Shown: positions 1-6,795, counted from the first letter of the stretch. The stretch is DNA of 7,863 bases from an uncultured Acinetobacter sp. (GCA_900771065.1 CAAGMP010000301.1:1-7863), one strand, 5' to 3'. The notes: generated by a model not told the origin, from the sequence alone. Made by a program: numbers and translations.

Positions 1-1345
1 GCTGCTGAAGTCGCTTATTATTGAGATATAAGCGTCCAAGTAATAATACACAGGCAACCGTTAAACCAATAATAAGACCTAACCAAACACCTGCAGCATG
101 CATATCTGTAAAACGTGCTAAATATATTCCAACAGGGAACGCGACAACCCAATACGCCACCATTGTAATCCACATAGGTCCTTGATTGTCTTGCATGCCA
201 CGCAAGCAACCTGCTGCACTGACTTGCCATGAATCCATAAGTTGATAAGCAATTGCAAATAAAATTAAGTACATTGCAATGAAAGACACTTCATTGTCAT
301 GGCTATAAATTGAAACGATTTCTTGTCTAAAACAAGCCAATAACAGCATCGAAAAAACAGCTAAAGCGGTTGCAGTCATTAAGCCTAAACGTTGTACATG
401 ACGCATGGCGACAATATTTTGTTCACCATAATATGTTCCAATGCGAATTGTTAAAGCAATCGCCAATGACATTGGAATCATAAATAATTGCGATGTGACT
501 GAAATTGCAATTTGATGCGCAGCGACGGTGGTTTCACCCAATGGGCTTAAAACAATTGCACCTGTACTAAAAATGCTGACTTCAAAAAAAATAGCCAAAC
601 CAATTGGAAAACCCAAGCTCAAAATGCGTTTAACTAAGCCAAAATCAAGTTTTTCCCATTTTTTTAATGGTTGTGTCGCATGGTAATGTTTGGCTTTTAA
701 AATATAACCACCTAAGGCAAAAAACATAAACCATTGTAAAATGGCAGTGGCAAAACCACATCCTGCTGCGCCTAATGCGGGAATAAAACCCACACCATGC
801 ATAAAAATCATGTTTAATGGAATAAGCACGACTAAACCTACTAAACTAATGGCAGTTACAGGTTTAGGATGTCCTAATGCTTCAGAATAACCACGTAAAG
901 CCGCGTACATTGTTACAGCAGGCATACCAAAACCAATTGCATGCAAAAATAAACTGGCTTTAGGAATTAAACTTTCTGGCACACCTAAAATAGGTAATAA
1001 CAGTGGCATAAATTGTAAAATCAGTCCTGCAATTACGCCTAAAATTAAGGCAACCCATAAAGATTGACGTGCGACTGTGGCAATTTTTTCAGGTGATTTT
1101 GCACCATTTGCTTCGGCAACCAATGGCGTTGTGGCAATCATAATGCCGCTAAACAACAGCATAATCGGAATCCATAATCCAACACCGACAGCAATCGCAG
1201 CTAAATCGGTTGCTGATAAACGTCCCGCCATAATTGTATCAATTAAGCCAAAACCTGCTTGGGCAAATTGGGTAATTAAAATGGGAAACATTAAATGGAA
1301 AAGTTTTTTTAATTCAAAAGTAGTGGTAGACACAAAAAAACTCAT
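1..1345 (-). CDS. abeM: MATE-family multidrug efflux transporter (AbeM/NorM type), 3' end just outside window
   Basis: Inner-membrane antiporter of the MATE family, which exports cationic drugs, dyes and fluoroquinolones in exchange for H+ or Na+. From the ATG at 1345 the frame is open to the left edge, giving 448 codons with no stop. NorM-type MATEs are about 440-460 residues, so only the last residue or few are missing. The translation is strongly hydrophobic with about 12 membrane segments in two halves. It shows QFAQAGFGLIDTIMAG at residues 26-41 and the PLVAEANGA loop at 74-82. Acidic residues D36 (helix 1), E255 (FFEVSIFS) and D371 (YQLMDSWQVSAAG) fall at the same numbers as the functionally important acidic residues described for Vibrio cholerae NorM. 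The chosen start has a weak Shine-Dalgarno sequence, but the next Met (19) would cut into helix 1. The gene is divergent from the ABC1 kinase. Family assignment is very secure. The AbeM name rests on remembered resemblance to the Acinetobacter protein, and substrates are not readable from the sequence. Confidence 0.95.
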   Translation of the reverse strand, partial: MSFFVSTTTFELKKLFHLMFPILITQFAQAGFGLIDTIMAGRLSATDLAAIAVGVGLWIPIMLLFSGIMIATTPLVAEANGAKSPEKIATVARQSLWVALILGVIAGLILQFMPLLLPILGVPESLIPKASLFLHAIGFGMPAVTMYAALRGYSEALGHPKPVTAISLVGLVVLIPLNMIFMHGVGFIPALGAAGCGFATAILQWFMFFALGGYILKAKHYHATQPLKKWEKLDFGLVKRILSLGFPIGLAIFFEVSIFSTGAIVLSPLGETTVAAHQIAISVTSQLFMIPMSLAIALTIRIGTYYGEQNIVAMRHVQRLGLMTATALAVFSMLLLACFRQEIVSIYSHDNEVSFIAMYLILFAIAYQLMDSWQVSAAGCLRGMQDNQGPMWITMVAYWVVAFPVGIYLARFTDMHAAGVWLGLIIGLTVACVLLLGRLYLNNKRLQQ

Positions 1346-1351
1346 TATAGA

Positions 1352-1389
1352 AGGTGCTTAGAATGAGATTTAGGTGCTATATAATGAGA
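1352..1389. repeat. Imperfect direct repeat, 20-bp period, upstream of the MATE gene
   Basis: AGGTGCTTAGAATGAGA (1352-1368) recurs as AGGTGCTATATAATGAGA (1372-1389), with the AGGTGCT and AATGAGA blocks identical. The two copies are 20 bp apart, about two helical turns, so they would lie on the same face of the DNA. They sit 7-44 bp ahead of the MATE start codon, inside the probable untranslated leader. Function is unknown; a regulator site is possible. Confidence 0.5.
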
Positions 1390-1414
1390 AGCACACAAAT
1401 AAAATCATTATATA
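1378..1414. repeat. 10-bp perfect inverted repeat in the MATE leader
   Basis: TATATAATGA (1378-1387) and TCATTATATA (1405-1414) form a perfect inverted repeat with a 17-bp spacer. A third copy of the core TCATTATA lies at 1342-1349, across the MATE start codon. On the minus strand the right arm contains TATAAT (1412-1407), a perfect -10 hexamer for the MATE gene, though with only a weak -35 (TTTTGT, 16-bp spacing). The layout would suit a dimeric repressor binding at the promoter. The DNA is AT-rich and chance is a real alternative. Confidence 0.5.
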
Positions 1415-1521
1415 CGATGGTTTTGACTACAAAAGATGCACTTGTAGTTAAAAAATAAGCATCTATTTTAGCAACCTTGACATGAAAAAATACAGATGAA
1501 GTGAAATTTAGCCAATAAATC

Positions 1522-1550
1522 TTTGTTTTTTTGTGCTATCAAACTATGAT
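1522..1550 (+). promoter_or_regulatory. Candidate sigma-70 promoter for the ABC1 kinase gene
   Basis: The -10 candidate TATGAT (1545-1550) matches five of six consensus bases. The -35 is poor (TTTGTT at 1522-1527 with 17-bp spacing, or TTGTTT one base later). Initiation near 1557 would leave a leader of about 25 nt that contains the GAGG ribosome-binding site at 1570-1573. Confidence 0.35.
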
Positions 1551-1581
1551 CAAAGCGTAGGTAAAAATTGAGGCAAATTGG

Positions 1582-2877
1582 ATGAGCAAATCGTCAACTA
1601 CACCGGGACGCCGTTTTATGAAACTTGCAGGCATGACTGCAAGTATTGCAAGTAAAACCGTATCCAATTCAATAAAAAATTTAATGTCTGACGAAGAAAA
1701 AAAGAATCATTCTCGCCGTGAATTATTTCAAGAAATTGGCGTACAAATTGCCAATACTTTAGGTGAAATGAAAGGCGCGGTCATGAAAGTTGGACAAATT
1801 GCCTCTCAATATAAAGATATTTTTCCGCCTGAAGTGTCACAAGCAATTGCGAAATTACAGCGCCAAGCACTACCTATGCCTTTTGTTGACATTAAAAAGC
1901 AAATTGAAAAAGAATTGGGTAAACCATTAGATCAGTTATTTTTACAAATAGATGAAACGCCTTTTGCTGCTGCTTCAATTGGTCAAGTACACCAAGCGAC
2001 TTTGCTTACAGGCGAGCAAGTGGTAATTAAAATTCAATATCCTGGTGTGGATGAAGCTTGTGAAAGTGACTTAAAACAAGTGCGTTTGGCTTTGCGTTTA
2101 ATGGGAATGCTAAAAATTGATCGTCAATTGCAAGATCAATTATTTGCTGAAATTCAGGAAAGTTTAGACAATGAATTAAACTATGAAATTGAAGCACAAA
2201 ATTTAGAAATAGCCCGCGCATTTCACCAGTCTATTGATTCAAAAATCATTATTCCACAGGTTTTTAAAGCATATTCAACGCGTCATGTTTTAACTTTGAG
2301 TTTGGAAAAAGGCGAAAGTATTGAAACGGCAAGTACATGGTCGCTTGAATTGCGCAATGAACTAGGACGTCGTTTACTGCGTGCAATGGGACAAGAAATT
2401 TTCTTTTTAAAGCGTTTTCATTGTGACCCACATCCGGGTAATTTTGCCTTTCGTAAAGATGGTTGTGTGATTATTTACGATTTTGGTGGTGTAAAAGTTT
2501 TATCCAATCAAGTGGTTGAGCGTCTTAAAGCATTAATTTATGCAAGCCAACGCAATGATTTAGTTGAATTAGAACAGCATTTAGAAGCACTACATTCGAT
2601 TACTGAAAAAGGTAAATTTCCTGCCGAATTATATGAAAAGTGGATTGAAATTTTCCTTCGTCCATTAGTAGCCAAATATGATTTTGCTGCTAATTCATCG
2701 CATCATGATGGCATGGAATTAATGAAAACCTCTTTAAAATATTGGGATGTTTTTAAGCCTTCTCCAGATACTTTAATGATTAACCGAACAATTTCAGGTC
2801 ATTACTGGAACTTAATTCATTTAAAAGTAAATGATGATTTATCCGATGTATTTTATGAATTGGTACCACCGCAGTAG
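1582..2877 (+). CDS. ABC1/AarF/UbiB-family atypical protein-kinase-like protein (ADCK3-like)
   Basis: Member of the ABC1 (COQ8/ADCK/UbiB) family, atypical kinase-fold ATPases linked to ubiquinone biosynthesis and lipid handling. The 431-residue protein shows the whole family signature in order: KxGQ motif KVGQ (69-72), Ala-rich nucleotide loop AAASIGQVH (129-137) in place of a Gly-rich loop, the VAIK-type lysine in VVIKIQYPG (K150), the ELNYEIEAQN segment (198-207), the catalytic-loop equivalent CDPHPGNF (281-288, D282 and N287), and the metal-binding DFG (300-302). The start has GAGG at 1570-1573, 8 nt upstream. At 431 residues it is about 100 shorter than E. coli UbiB, and I see no hydrophobic C-terminal anchor; the tail after about 310 is mostly polar and helical. 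It therefore looks closer to the ADCK3-like bacterial branch than to canonical UbiB, which is usually encoded beside ubiE. It stands alone here, and its substrate is unknown. Family certain, role inferred. Confidence 0.93.
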   Translation: MSKSSTTPGRRFMKLAGMTASIASKTVSNSIKNLMSDEEKKNHSRRELFQEIGVQIANTLGEMKGAVMKVGQIASQYKDIFPPEVSQAIAKLQRQALPMPFVDIKKQIEKELGKPLDQLFLQIDETPFAAASIGQVHQATLLTGEQVVIKIQYPGVDEACESDLKQVRLALRLMGMLKIDRQLQDQLFAEIQESLDNELNYEIEAQNLEIARAFHQSIDSKIIIPQVFKAYSTRHVLTLSLEKGESIETASTWSLELRNELGRRLLRAMGQEIFFLKRFHCDPHPGNFAFRKDGCVIIYDFGGVKVLSNQVVERLKALIYASQRNDLVELEQHLEALHSITEKGKFPAELYEKWIEIFLRPLVAKYDFAANSSHHDGMELMKTSLKYWDVFKPSPDTLMINRTISGHYWNLIHLKVNDDLSDVFYELVPPQ

Positions 2878-2880
2878 TCA

Positions 2881-3258
2881 TTATTTAAGGGAAAATTCCA
2901 TCAGATAAAAACCAAGTGCTAAAACCAATATGCCAAGCAATAAACTAGAAAATGCGTAAAGGATTGCGGTGGAAAATTGTGCCGATTTCAGTAATAAAAA
3001 GGTTTCTAAGCCAAAACTGGAAAAGGTTGTAAATCCACCCAACACGCCAATCATCAGCAAGAGACGTGCTTCATTGGCTAAAAAAGGGTATTTTTGACTG
3101 CAAGCGAAAAACACGCCTGCAAAAAAACAGCCTAATAAATTGATACACCATGTTGCCCACGGAAATGTGCTGTCTATATTTTTGCTGATATAAAGACTGA
3201 GTGCGTAACGGCAGCTTGCGCCAAGTGCACCACCAAATGCGACCCATAACCATTGCAT
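2881..3258 (-). CDS. crcB: CrcB/Fluc fluoride ion channel
   Basis: Small inner-membrane fluoride exporter; Fluc proteins act as antiparallel dimers that let F- leave the cell. Product is 125 residues, the usual size, with four hydrophobic segments (about 1-20, 32-53, 64-90, 96-120). Family motifs are GGALGASCRY (9-18), FPWATWCINLLG (32-43) with the pore Asn at N40, and GVLGGFTTFSSF (71-82), which carries the central Na+ site and the Phe-box residues. The second motif has Ala where many homologues have Gly (FPxGT), a mild oddity. The frame is open upstream to an ATG at 3327, but that would add 23 polar residues absent from the family. The ATG at 3258 has AAGG (minus strand of 3268-3271) 9 nt away, so I start there. 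Its stop is 3 bp from the stop of the converging kinase gene. No fluoride (crcB-motif) riboswitch was recognised in the short leader. Confidence 0.93.
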   Translation of the reverse strand: MQWLWVAFGGALGASCRYALSLYISKNIDSTFPWATWCINLLGCFFAGVFFACSQKYPFLANEARLLLMIGVLGGFTTFSSFGLETFLLLKSAQFSTAILYAFSSLLLGILVLALGFYLMEFSLK

Positions 3259-3267
3259 GATCATTGA

Positions 3268-3271
3268 CCTT
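3268..3271 (-). promoter_or_regulatory. Ribosome-binding site that fixes the crcB start
   Basis: The minus strand reads TTAAGGTCAATGATCATG. AAGG lies 9 nt before the ATG at 3258 but only 3 nt before the in-frame ATG at 3264, which favours 3258. No comparable spacing supports the more distant ATG at 3327. Confidence 0.6.
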
Positions 3272-3372
3272 AATTTATGACTGTTGCTTAAGCATAGATT
3301 AGTTGCGAATAACATTGTCAATTTCAATAAAAAAAATTAAGGTATGCTGACTTTGAGTAAGGAAAAAAAGAC

Positions 3373-3705
3373 ATGGCACACGATTTATTATTGCAATTAC
3401 AACAAGGTAACGCAAAATTTGCCGATGTATTAGCATATATTGAAGCGCGTTACACGCATACACCTATTGCCTTTAAAAATGGTACACAACATAATTCAGC
3501 CACTGAAAATCAAGGCAGTGCTAAAGTTTTTGCTTTTGCACAACAACAAAATTTGACGCCTGAACAAACTTTGGCATTATTTGCCGAGCATTATGCAGCC
3601 GTTTTAGCTACACCAAATGGCACAGATCACCAAAATATTCGCCAATTTATGCAGCATGGTTGGAATGGTATTGTATTTGAAGGTCAAGCTTTAGTTGCAA
3701 AATAA
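3373..3705 (+). CDS. HopJ-family small protein ("HopJ type III effector" domain)
   Basis: The 110-residue soluble protein matches the HopJ family over its whole length. Recognisable blocks are FKNGTQHNSATENQGSAKVFAFA (34-56, with the N-x-G-S-x-K core), TLALFAEHY (66-74), and PNGTDHQNIRQFMQHGWNGIVFEG split across 81-104, containing the DHxNIRxF and GW motifs. The family was named after a Pseudomonas syringae type III effector candidate, but homologues are common in free-living gammaproteobacteria without type III secretion. Nothing here suggests secretion: no secretion genes or chaperone are nearby. Biochemical function is unknown. The start is clear, with AAGGA at 3359-3363, 9 nt upstream. 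It is divergent from crcB, and a strong hairpin 25 bp after the stop ends the unit before hemW. A TATGCT -10-like hexamer lies at 3343-3348 without a good -35. Confidence 0.9.
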   Translation: MAHDLLLQLQQGNAKFADVLAYIEARYTHTPIAFKNGTQHNSATENQGSAKVFAFAQQQNLTPEQTLALFAEHYAAVLATPNGTDHQNIRQFMQHGWNGIVFEGQALVAK

Positions 3706-3729
3706 GTACAATTGTTTAAATTTTTGATA

Positions 3730-3769
3730 AAAAATAAAGCATGTTAAACTGAGTGCATGCTTTATTTTT
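3730..3769 (+). terminator. Intrinsic terminator after the HopJ-family gene
   Basis: A 14-bp perfect stem, AAAAATAAAGCATG (3730-3743) with CATGCTTTATTTTT (3756-3769), encloses a 12-nt loop. The T-rich right arm serves as the U-tract, and because the flanks are symmetric it could work on both strands. It ends 11 bp before the hemW start codon, so hemW needs its own promoter in or near this element. A TTGATA (3724-3729) / TAAACT (3745-3750) pair with 15-bp spacing is the only candidate I see, and it would put the -10 inside the hairpin loop. Confidence 0.85.
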
Positions 3770-3784
3770 GAGAAGATGCTTTGA
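3770..3784 (+). promoter_or_regulatory. hemW translation-initiation region with TTG start and overlapping ATG-CTT-TGA
   Basis: GAGAAG (3770-3775) lies 5 nt before the TTG at 3781-3783. The same stretch contains ATG CTT TGA (3776-3784) in another frame, whose stop overlaps the TTG. The ATG abuts the Shine-Dalgarno sequence with no spacer, so it is probably poorly used. In the hemW frame the preceding stop is TGA at 3769-3771, leaving TTG as the only standard start before the conserved SLYIH segment. Confidence 0.6.
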
Positions 3785-4935
3785 GCAAATTCAATCCTGC
3801 TATTATTCCTTTATCTTTATATATTCATATGCCGTGGTGCGTTCGCAAGTGCCCGTATTGTGATTTTAATTCGCACGCTGTTCCAGATGGGCAATTGTCT
3901 TTGCAACTTGAACAACAGTATTTACATGCTTTAGTTGCAGATTTTAAAAGCCAAGTCGAATTTGCTCAAGGTCGAAAAATTCACAGTATTTTTGTGGGCG
4001 GAGGAACGCCTTCTTTAATTTCTGCACAAGGTTATCAATGGTTATTTCAACAATTACAACAATATGTTGAATTTGAGTCAGATTGTGAAATCACTTTAGA
4101 GGCAAATCCGGGAACGCTTGAGCATGCACCTTTTGCAGATTATTTAAAGGCAGGAATTAACCGTTTATCTATTGGCGTACAAAGTTTTAATGCTGAACAT
4201 TTACAACGGTTAGGACGGATTCATAGCCATGAAGATGCTATTTTAGCCATTCAAGCTGCAAAAAAAGCAGGTTTTCAACGTGTGAATGCAGATTTAATGC
4301 ATGGTTTACCCGAGCAAACGCTTGAACAAGCCTTATTTGATTTAAAAATGGCAGTAGAACAAGGTGCAACACATGTGTCATGGTATCAACTGACCATTGA
4401 ACCGAATACTGTATTTTTTAGAACACAACCCATTTTGCCCAATGAACAGCTTTTAGAACAAATTCAAATTCAAGGTGAAGCGTATTTAAAGCAACAAGGT
4501 TTTGTGAATTATGAAGTTTCTGCTTGGCGTAAAGAATTGCCATCGAAACACAATTTAAATTATTGGCAATTTGGCGATTATTTGGCGATTGGTGCAGGCG
4601 CACATGCCAAAGTGACTCAAGCAGATGGGGTTTATCGTTTTCAAAAAACCCGTTTACCAAAAGATTATTTAGCCAAAATACCTGCTGAGCATGTGCAGTT
4701 TAAGCAAATTGCTGCCGATGAATTGCCGTTTGAATTTATGATGAATGCGTTGCGTTTAAATCAAGGTGTATCTGCCTATTTATATGCTCAGCGTACCGGT
4801 TTAGATTTAAACGATTTAAATGCTCAATTACACCTTTTACGTCAACGTGGTTTGATGTTAGATGATGAAAATCATTTAGCATGCACCGACAAAGGACATA
4901 TTTTTCTTAACTCCGTTTTAGAACATTTTTTATAA
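3781..4935 (+). CDS. hemW: HemW, radical-SAM haem chaperone (HemN-like)
   Basis: Cytoplasmic radical SAM protein that binds haem and delivers it to respiratory-chain targets; long annotated as oxygen-independent coproporphyrinogen III oxidase. The 384-residue product has the [4Fe-4S]/SAM motif CVRKCPYCDF with C20, C24 and C27, then GGGTPS (73-78), LEANPGT (106-112), GVQSF (132-136) and NADLMHGLPEQT (169-180), followed by a HemN C-terminal domain. The fourth cysteine typical of true HemN (CxxxCxxCxC) is absent: C27 is followed by Asp-Phe. This, with the length (HemN is about 450-460), supports HemW. Start is TTG: an in-frame stop at 3769-3771 excludes anything earlier, and the next ATG (codon 17) would delete the conserved SLYIH before the cluster cysteines. 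It is the only gene between two hairpins, so probably its own unit. Confidence 0.95.
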   Translation: MSKFNPAIIPLSLYIHMPWCVRKCPYCDFNSHAVPDGQLSLQLEQQYLHALVADFKSQVEFAQGRKIHSIFVGGGTPSLISAQGYQWLFQQLQQYVEFESDCEITLEANPGTLEHAPFADYLKAGINRLSIGVQSFNAEHLQRLGRIHSHEDAILAIQAAKKAGFQRVNADLMHGLPEQTLEQALFDLKMAVEQGATHVSWYQLTIEPNTVFFRTQPILPNEQLLEQIQIQGEAYLKQQGFVNYEVSAWRKELPSKHNLNYWQFGDYLAIGAGAHAKVTQADGVYRFQKTRLPKDYLAKIPAEHVQFKQIAADELPFEFMMNALRLNQGVSAYLYAQRTGLDLNDLNAQLHLLRQRGLMLDDENHLACTDKGHIFLNSVLEHFL

Positions 4936-4939
4936 ATAA

Positions 4940-4965
4940 AAGGCGAATCAAATTCGATTCGCCTT
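4940..4965 (-). terminator. Hairpin terminator between the convergent hemW and acyl-CoA dehydrogenase genes
   Basis: A 10-bp perfect stem, AAGGCGAATC (4940-4949) with GATTCGCCTT (4956-4965), has a 6-nt loop. On the minus strand it is followed by TTATTTATA, a modest U-rich tail, so it best serves the acyl-CoA dehydrogenase transcript. It lies 4 bp after the hemW stop and could also end hemW, though the plus-strand tail is not U-rich. Confidence 0.75.
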
Positions 4966-4971
4966 GATATC

Positions 4972-6795
4972 TTAATAATCGAAACTAAAATGTTCGGCTT
5001 CAAGTGCCATCATGCTTTTTGAAGGATGAATCATCGATTCAGCATGACCTTGTGTGCGTGGCAATATATGGTCGAAATAAAAATTCGCAACTTTAATTTT
5101 TGCTTTATAAAATTCGGGTACTTGCGAACCTGTATTTGAAGCAAGTTTTTCAGAAGCAACCGCAGCTTGTTGTGCCCAAAAGTATGCCATCATGACATAA
5201 CCTGAAAACATTAAAAAGTCGACTGAAGCGGCAGAAACAATATCACGGTCTTTGCGCGCAGCTAAAAGTAAACGCATGGTTAAAGTGTTCCACTGTGCAC
5301 AAAGCTTAGTCAGTTCCCACGCATAGCTGCGTAAATATTTATTGGTTGCATGTTGCCCACAAAATTTTAAAATTTCAGCAGTATAATCACGAATGGCTTT
5401 ACCACGACCTGCTAGAATTACTTTTCGACCAATAAAATCAAGAGCTTGAACGCCTGTTGTGCCTTCATATAGCGTGGCAATTCGTGCATCACGGACAATT
5501 TGTTCCATACCATTATCTTTAATATAGCCATGTCCGCCATAAATTTGCACACCTAAATTGGCGGCTTCAAAGCCTAATTCGGTTAAAAAACCTTTTAAAA
5601 TTGGAGTATAAAAACCTAACTGCTGATCGTGTTGTTTAAATGCAGCTTCATCATTTTGGTTCAACGCATCGCTAATACGGTCAGAAATTTGTGCAGCATG
5701 AAAAATCATGGCACGTCCACCTTCAGCAATTGCTTTTTGTGTCAATAACATACGACGTACATCAGCATGATGAATAATTGCATCGGCAGCTAAGTCAGGA
5801 TTTTTTTTGCCCGATAAAGCACGCATAGAAAGGCGTTCTTTTGCATACGGCAAAGCACCTTGAAAGGATAATTCGGCATGCGCAACACCTTGAATGGCTG
5901 TGCCAATTCGTGCGGTATTCATAAAAGTAAACATAGCATGTAAACCTTTATTTTTTTCGCCAATTAAAAAGCCTGTTGCATTGTCAAAATTGAGCACAGT
6001 CGTTGCAGATGCGCAAATACCCATTTTATGTTCGATAGAACCGCAATGGACTGCATTTCGTTCCCCAATTTCACCTGCTGCGTTAGGTAAAAATTTTGGC
6101 ACAATAAATAATGAAATGCCTTTTGTGCCAGCAGGAGCATCAGGTAAACGTGCCAAAACAATATGTACAATATTTTCCGTTAAATCTTGTTCGCCTGCGG
6201 AAATAAAAATTTTTGTCCCTGAAATTTGATAAGTGCCATCAGCTTGTGGTTCAGCTTTGGTTTTAATTTGCCCCAAATCTGTTCCTGCTTGTGGTTCAGT
6301 TAAGCACATGGTACCGCCCCAAGTCCCTGCGACCAAATGTGGCATATAGGTGTCTTTTTGTTCAGTGCTACCATATTGTAAAATGGTATTCATGCAGCCT
6401 AAACTTAACCCTGGATACATTTGAAAAGCCCAATTTGCAGTACCTAACATTTCACTTTTAATTAAATTTAACGAAGTCGGTAGGTTCTGCCCACCATATT
6501 GTTCAGGATAAGATAAACCCTGCCAACCCGCTTCAACATATTGTTGATATGCTTCTTTAAAACCTTTTGGTGTAGTTACTTGACCTTCTTCAAAGTGACA
6601 GCCTTCGGCATCTCCGCTTGCATTTAAAGGAGATAAAACTTGTTCGCAAAACTCGGCTGTACTTTCTAAAATCATTTTGATGGTGTCTGCGTCAGCAGCT
6701 TCACCATTCGATAAGGTTTGATAATGTTCAGGGTAATGCAAAACTTCATTCATTAAGAAGTCGATGTCTTTTAATGGTGCTTTATACTGTGGCAT
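4972..6795 (-). CDS. DmdC-like FAD-dependent acyl-CoA dehydrogenase with C-terminal extension
   Basis: Flavoprotein that introduces an alpha-beta double bond into an acyl-CoA. At 607 residues it belongs to the long subgroup annotated as acyl-CoA dehydrogenase C-terminal domain-containing or 3-methylmercaptopropionyl-CoA dehydrogenase (DmdC), compared with about 380-400 for classic ACADs. Features in order: helical N-terminal domain; FAD-binding segment CLTEPQAGTDLG (164-175); the subgroup-type KIFISAGEQDLTENIVHIV (195-213); YGGHGYIKDNGMEQIVRDARI (419-439); and YEGTTG (443-448), where E444 aligns with the catalytic base of the YEGT motif; then an extra C-terminal domain to 607. AGGA lies 7 nt before the ATG. 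A possible promoter is TTGATA (minus of 6868-6873) with TTCAAT 17 bp on, which is weak. Substrate cannot be read: Acinetobacter-type genomes carry several such paralogues, probably for fatty-acid oxidation, and no DMSP genes are nearby. Confidence 0.92.
   Translation of the reverse strand: MPQYKAPLKDIDFLMNEVLHYPEHYQTLSNGEAADADTIKMILESTAEFCEQVLSPLNASGDAEGCHFEEGQVTTPKGFKEAYQQYVEAGWQGLSYPEQYGGQNLPTSLNLIKSEMLGTANWAFQMYPGLSLGCMNTILQYGSTEQKDTYMPHLVAGTWGGTMCLTEPQAGTDLGQIKTKAEPQADGTYQISGTKIFISAGEQDLTENIVHIVLARLPDAPAGTKGISLFIVPKFLPNAAGEIGERNAVHCGSIEHKMGICASATTVLNFDNATGFLIGEKNKGLHAMFTFMNTARIGTAIQGVAHAELSFQGALPYAKERLSMRALSGKKNPDLAADAIIHHADVRRMLLTQKAIAEGGRAMIFHAAQISDRISDALNQNDEAAFKQHDQQLGFYTPILKGFLTELGFEAANLGVQIYGGHGYIKDNGMEQIVRDARIATLYEGTTGVQALDFIGRKVILAGRGKAIRDYTAEILKFCGQHATNKYLRSYAWELTKLCAQWNTLTMRLLLAARKDRDIVSAASVDFLMFSGYVMMAYFWAQQAAVASEKLASNTGSQVPEFYKAKIKVANFYFDHILPRTQGHAESMIHPSKSMMALEAEHFSFDY

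Noticed and set aside
18..230. 70-codon open frame on the minus strand
   Set aside because: It overlaps the MATE gene's C-terminal part in another frame on the same strand; the MATE frame is open and conserved there.
1077..1361. 94-codon open frame on the plus strand
   Set aside because: It is antisense to the start of the MATE gene, whose frame has clear family motifs including D36. No independent coding evidence.
1435..1463. GATGC / GCATC inverted repeat
   Set aside because: Only 5 bp with a 19-nt loop in AT-rich DNA; too weak to call a terminator or operator.
1477..1482. Perfect TTGACA -35 hexamer in the MATE/kinase intergenic region
   Set aside because: No acceptable -10 hexamer lies 16-18 bp downstream, so a promoter is not supported here.
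3259..3327. In-frame upstream extension of crcB to an ATG at 3327
   Set aside because: It would add 23 mostly polar residues that CrcB proteins do not have. The ATG at 3258 has a well-spaced ribosome-binding site and gives the normal 125-residue length.
3259..3372. Fluoride (crcB-motif) riboswitch upstream of crcB
   Set aside because: I could not find the conserved riboswitch core or its pseudoknot-forming segments in the 114-bp gap shared with the divergent gene. A covariance-model search would settle it.
5894..6229. 111-codon open frame on the plus strand
   Set aside because: It lies wholly antisense to the well-supported acyl-CoA dehydrogenase, has no family resemblance, and is explained by low stop frequency opposite the real gene.
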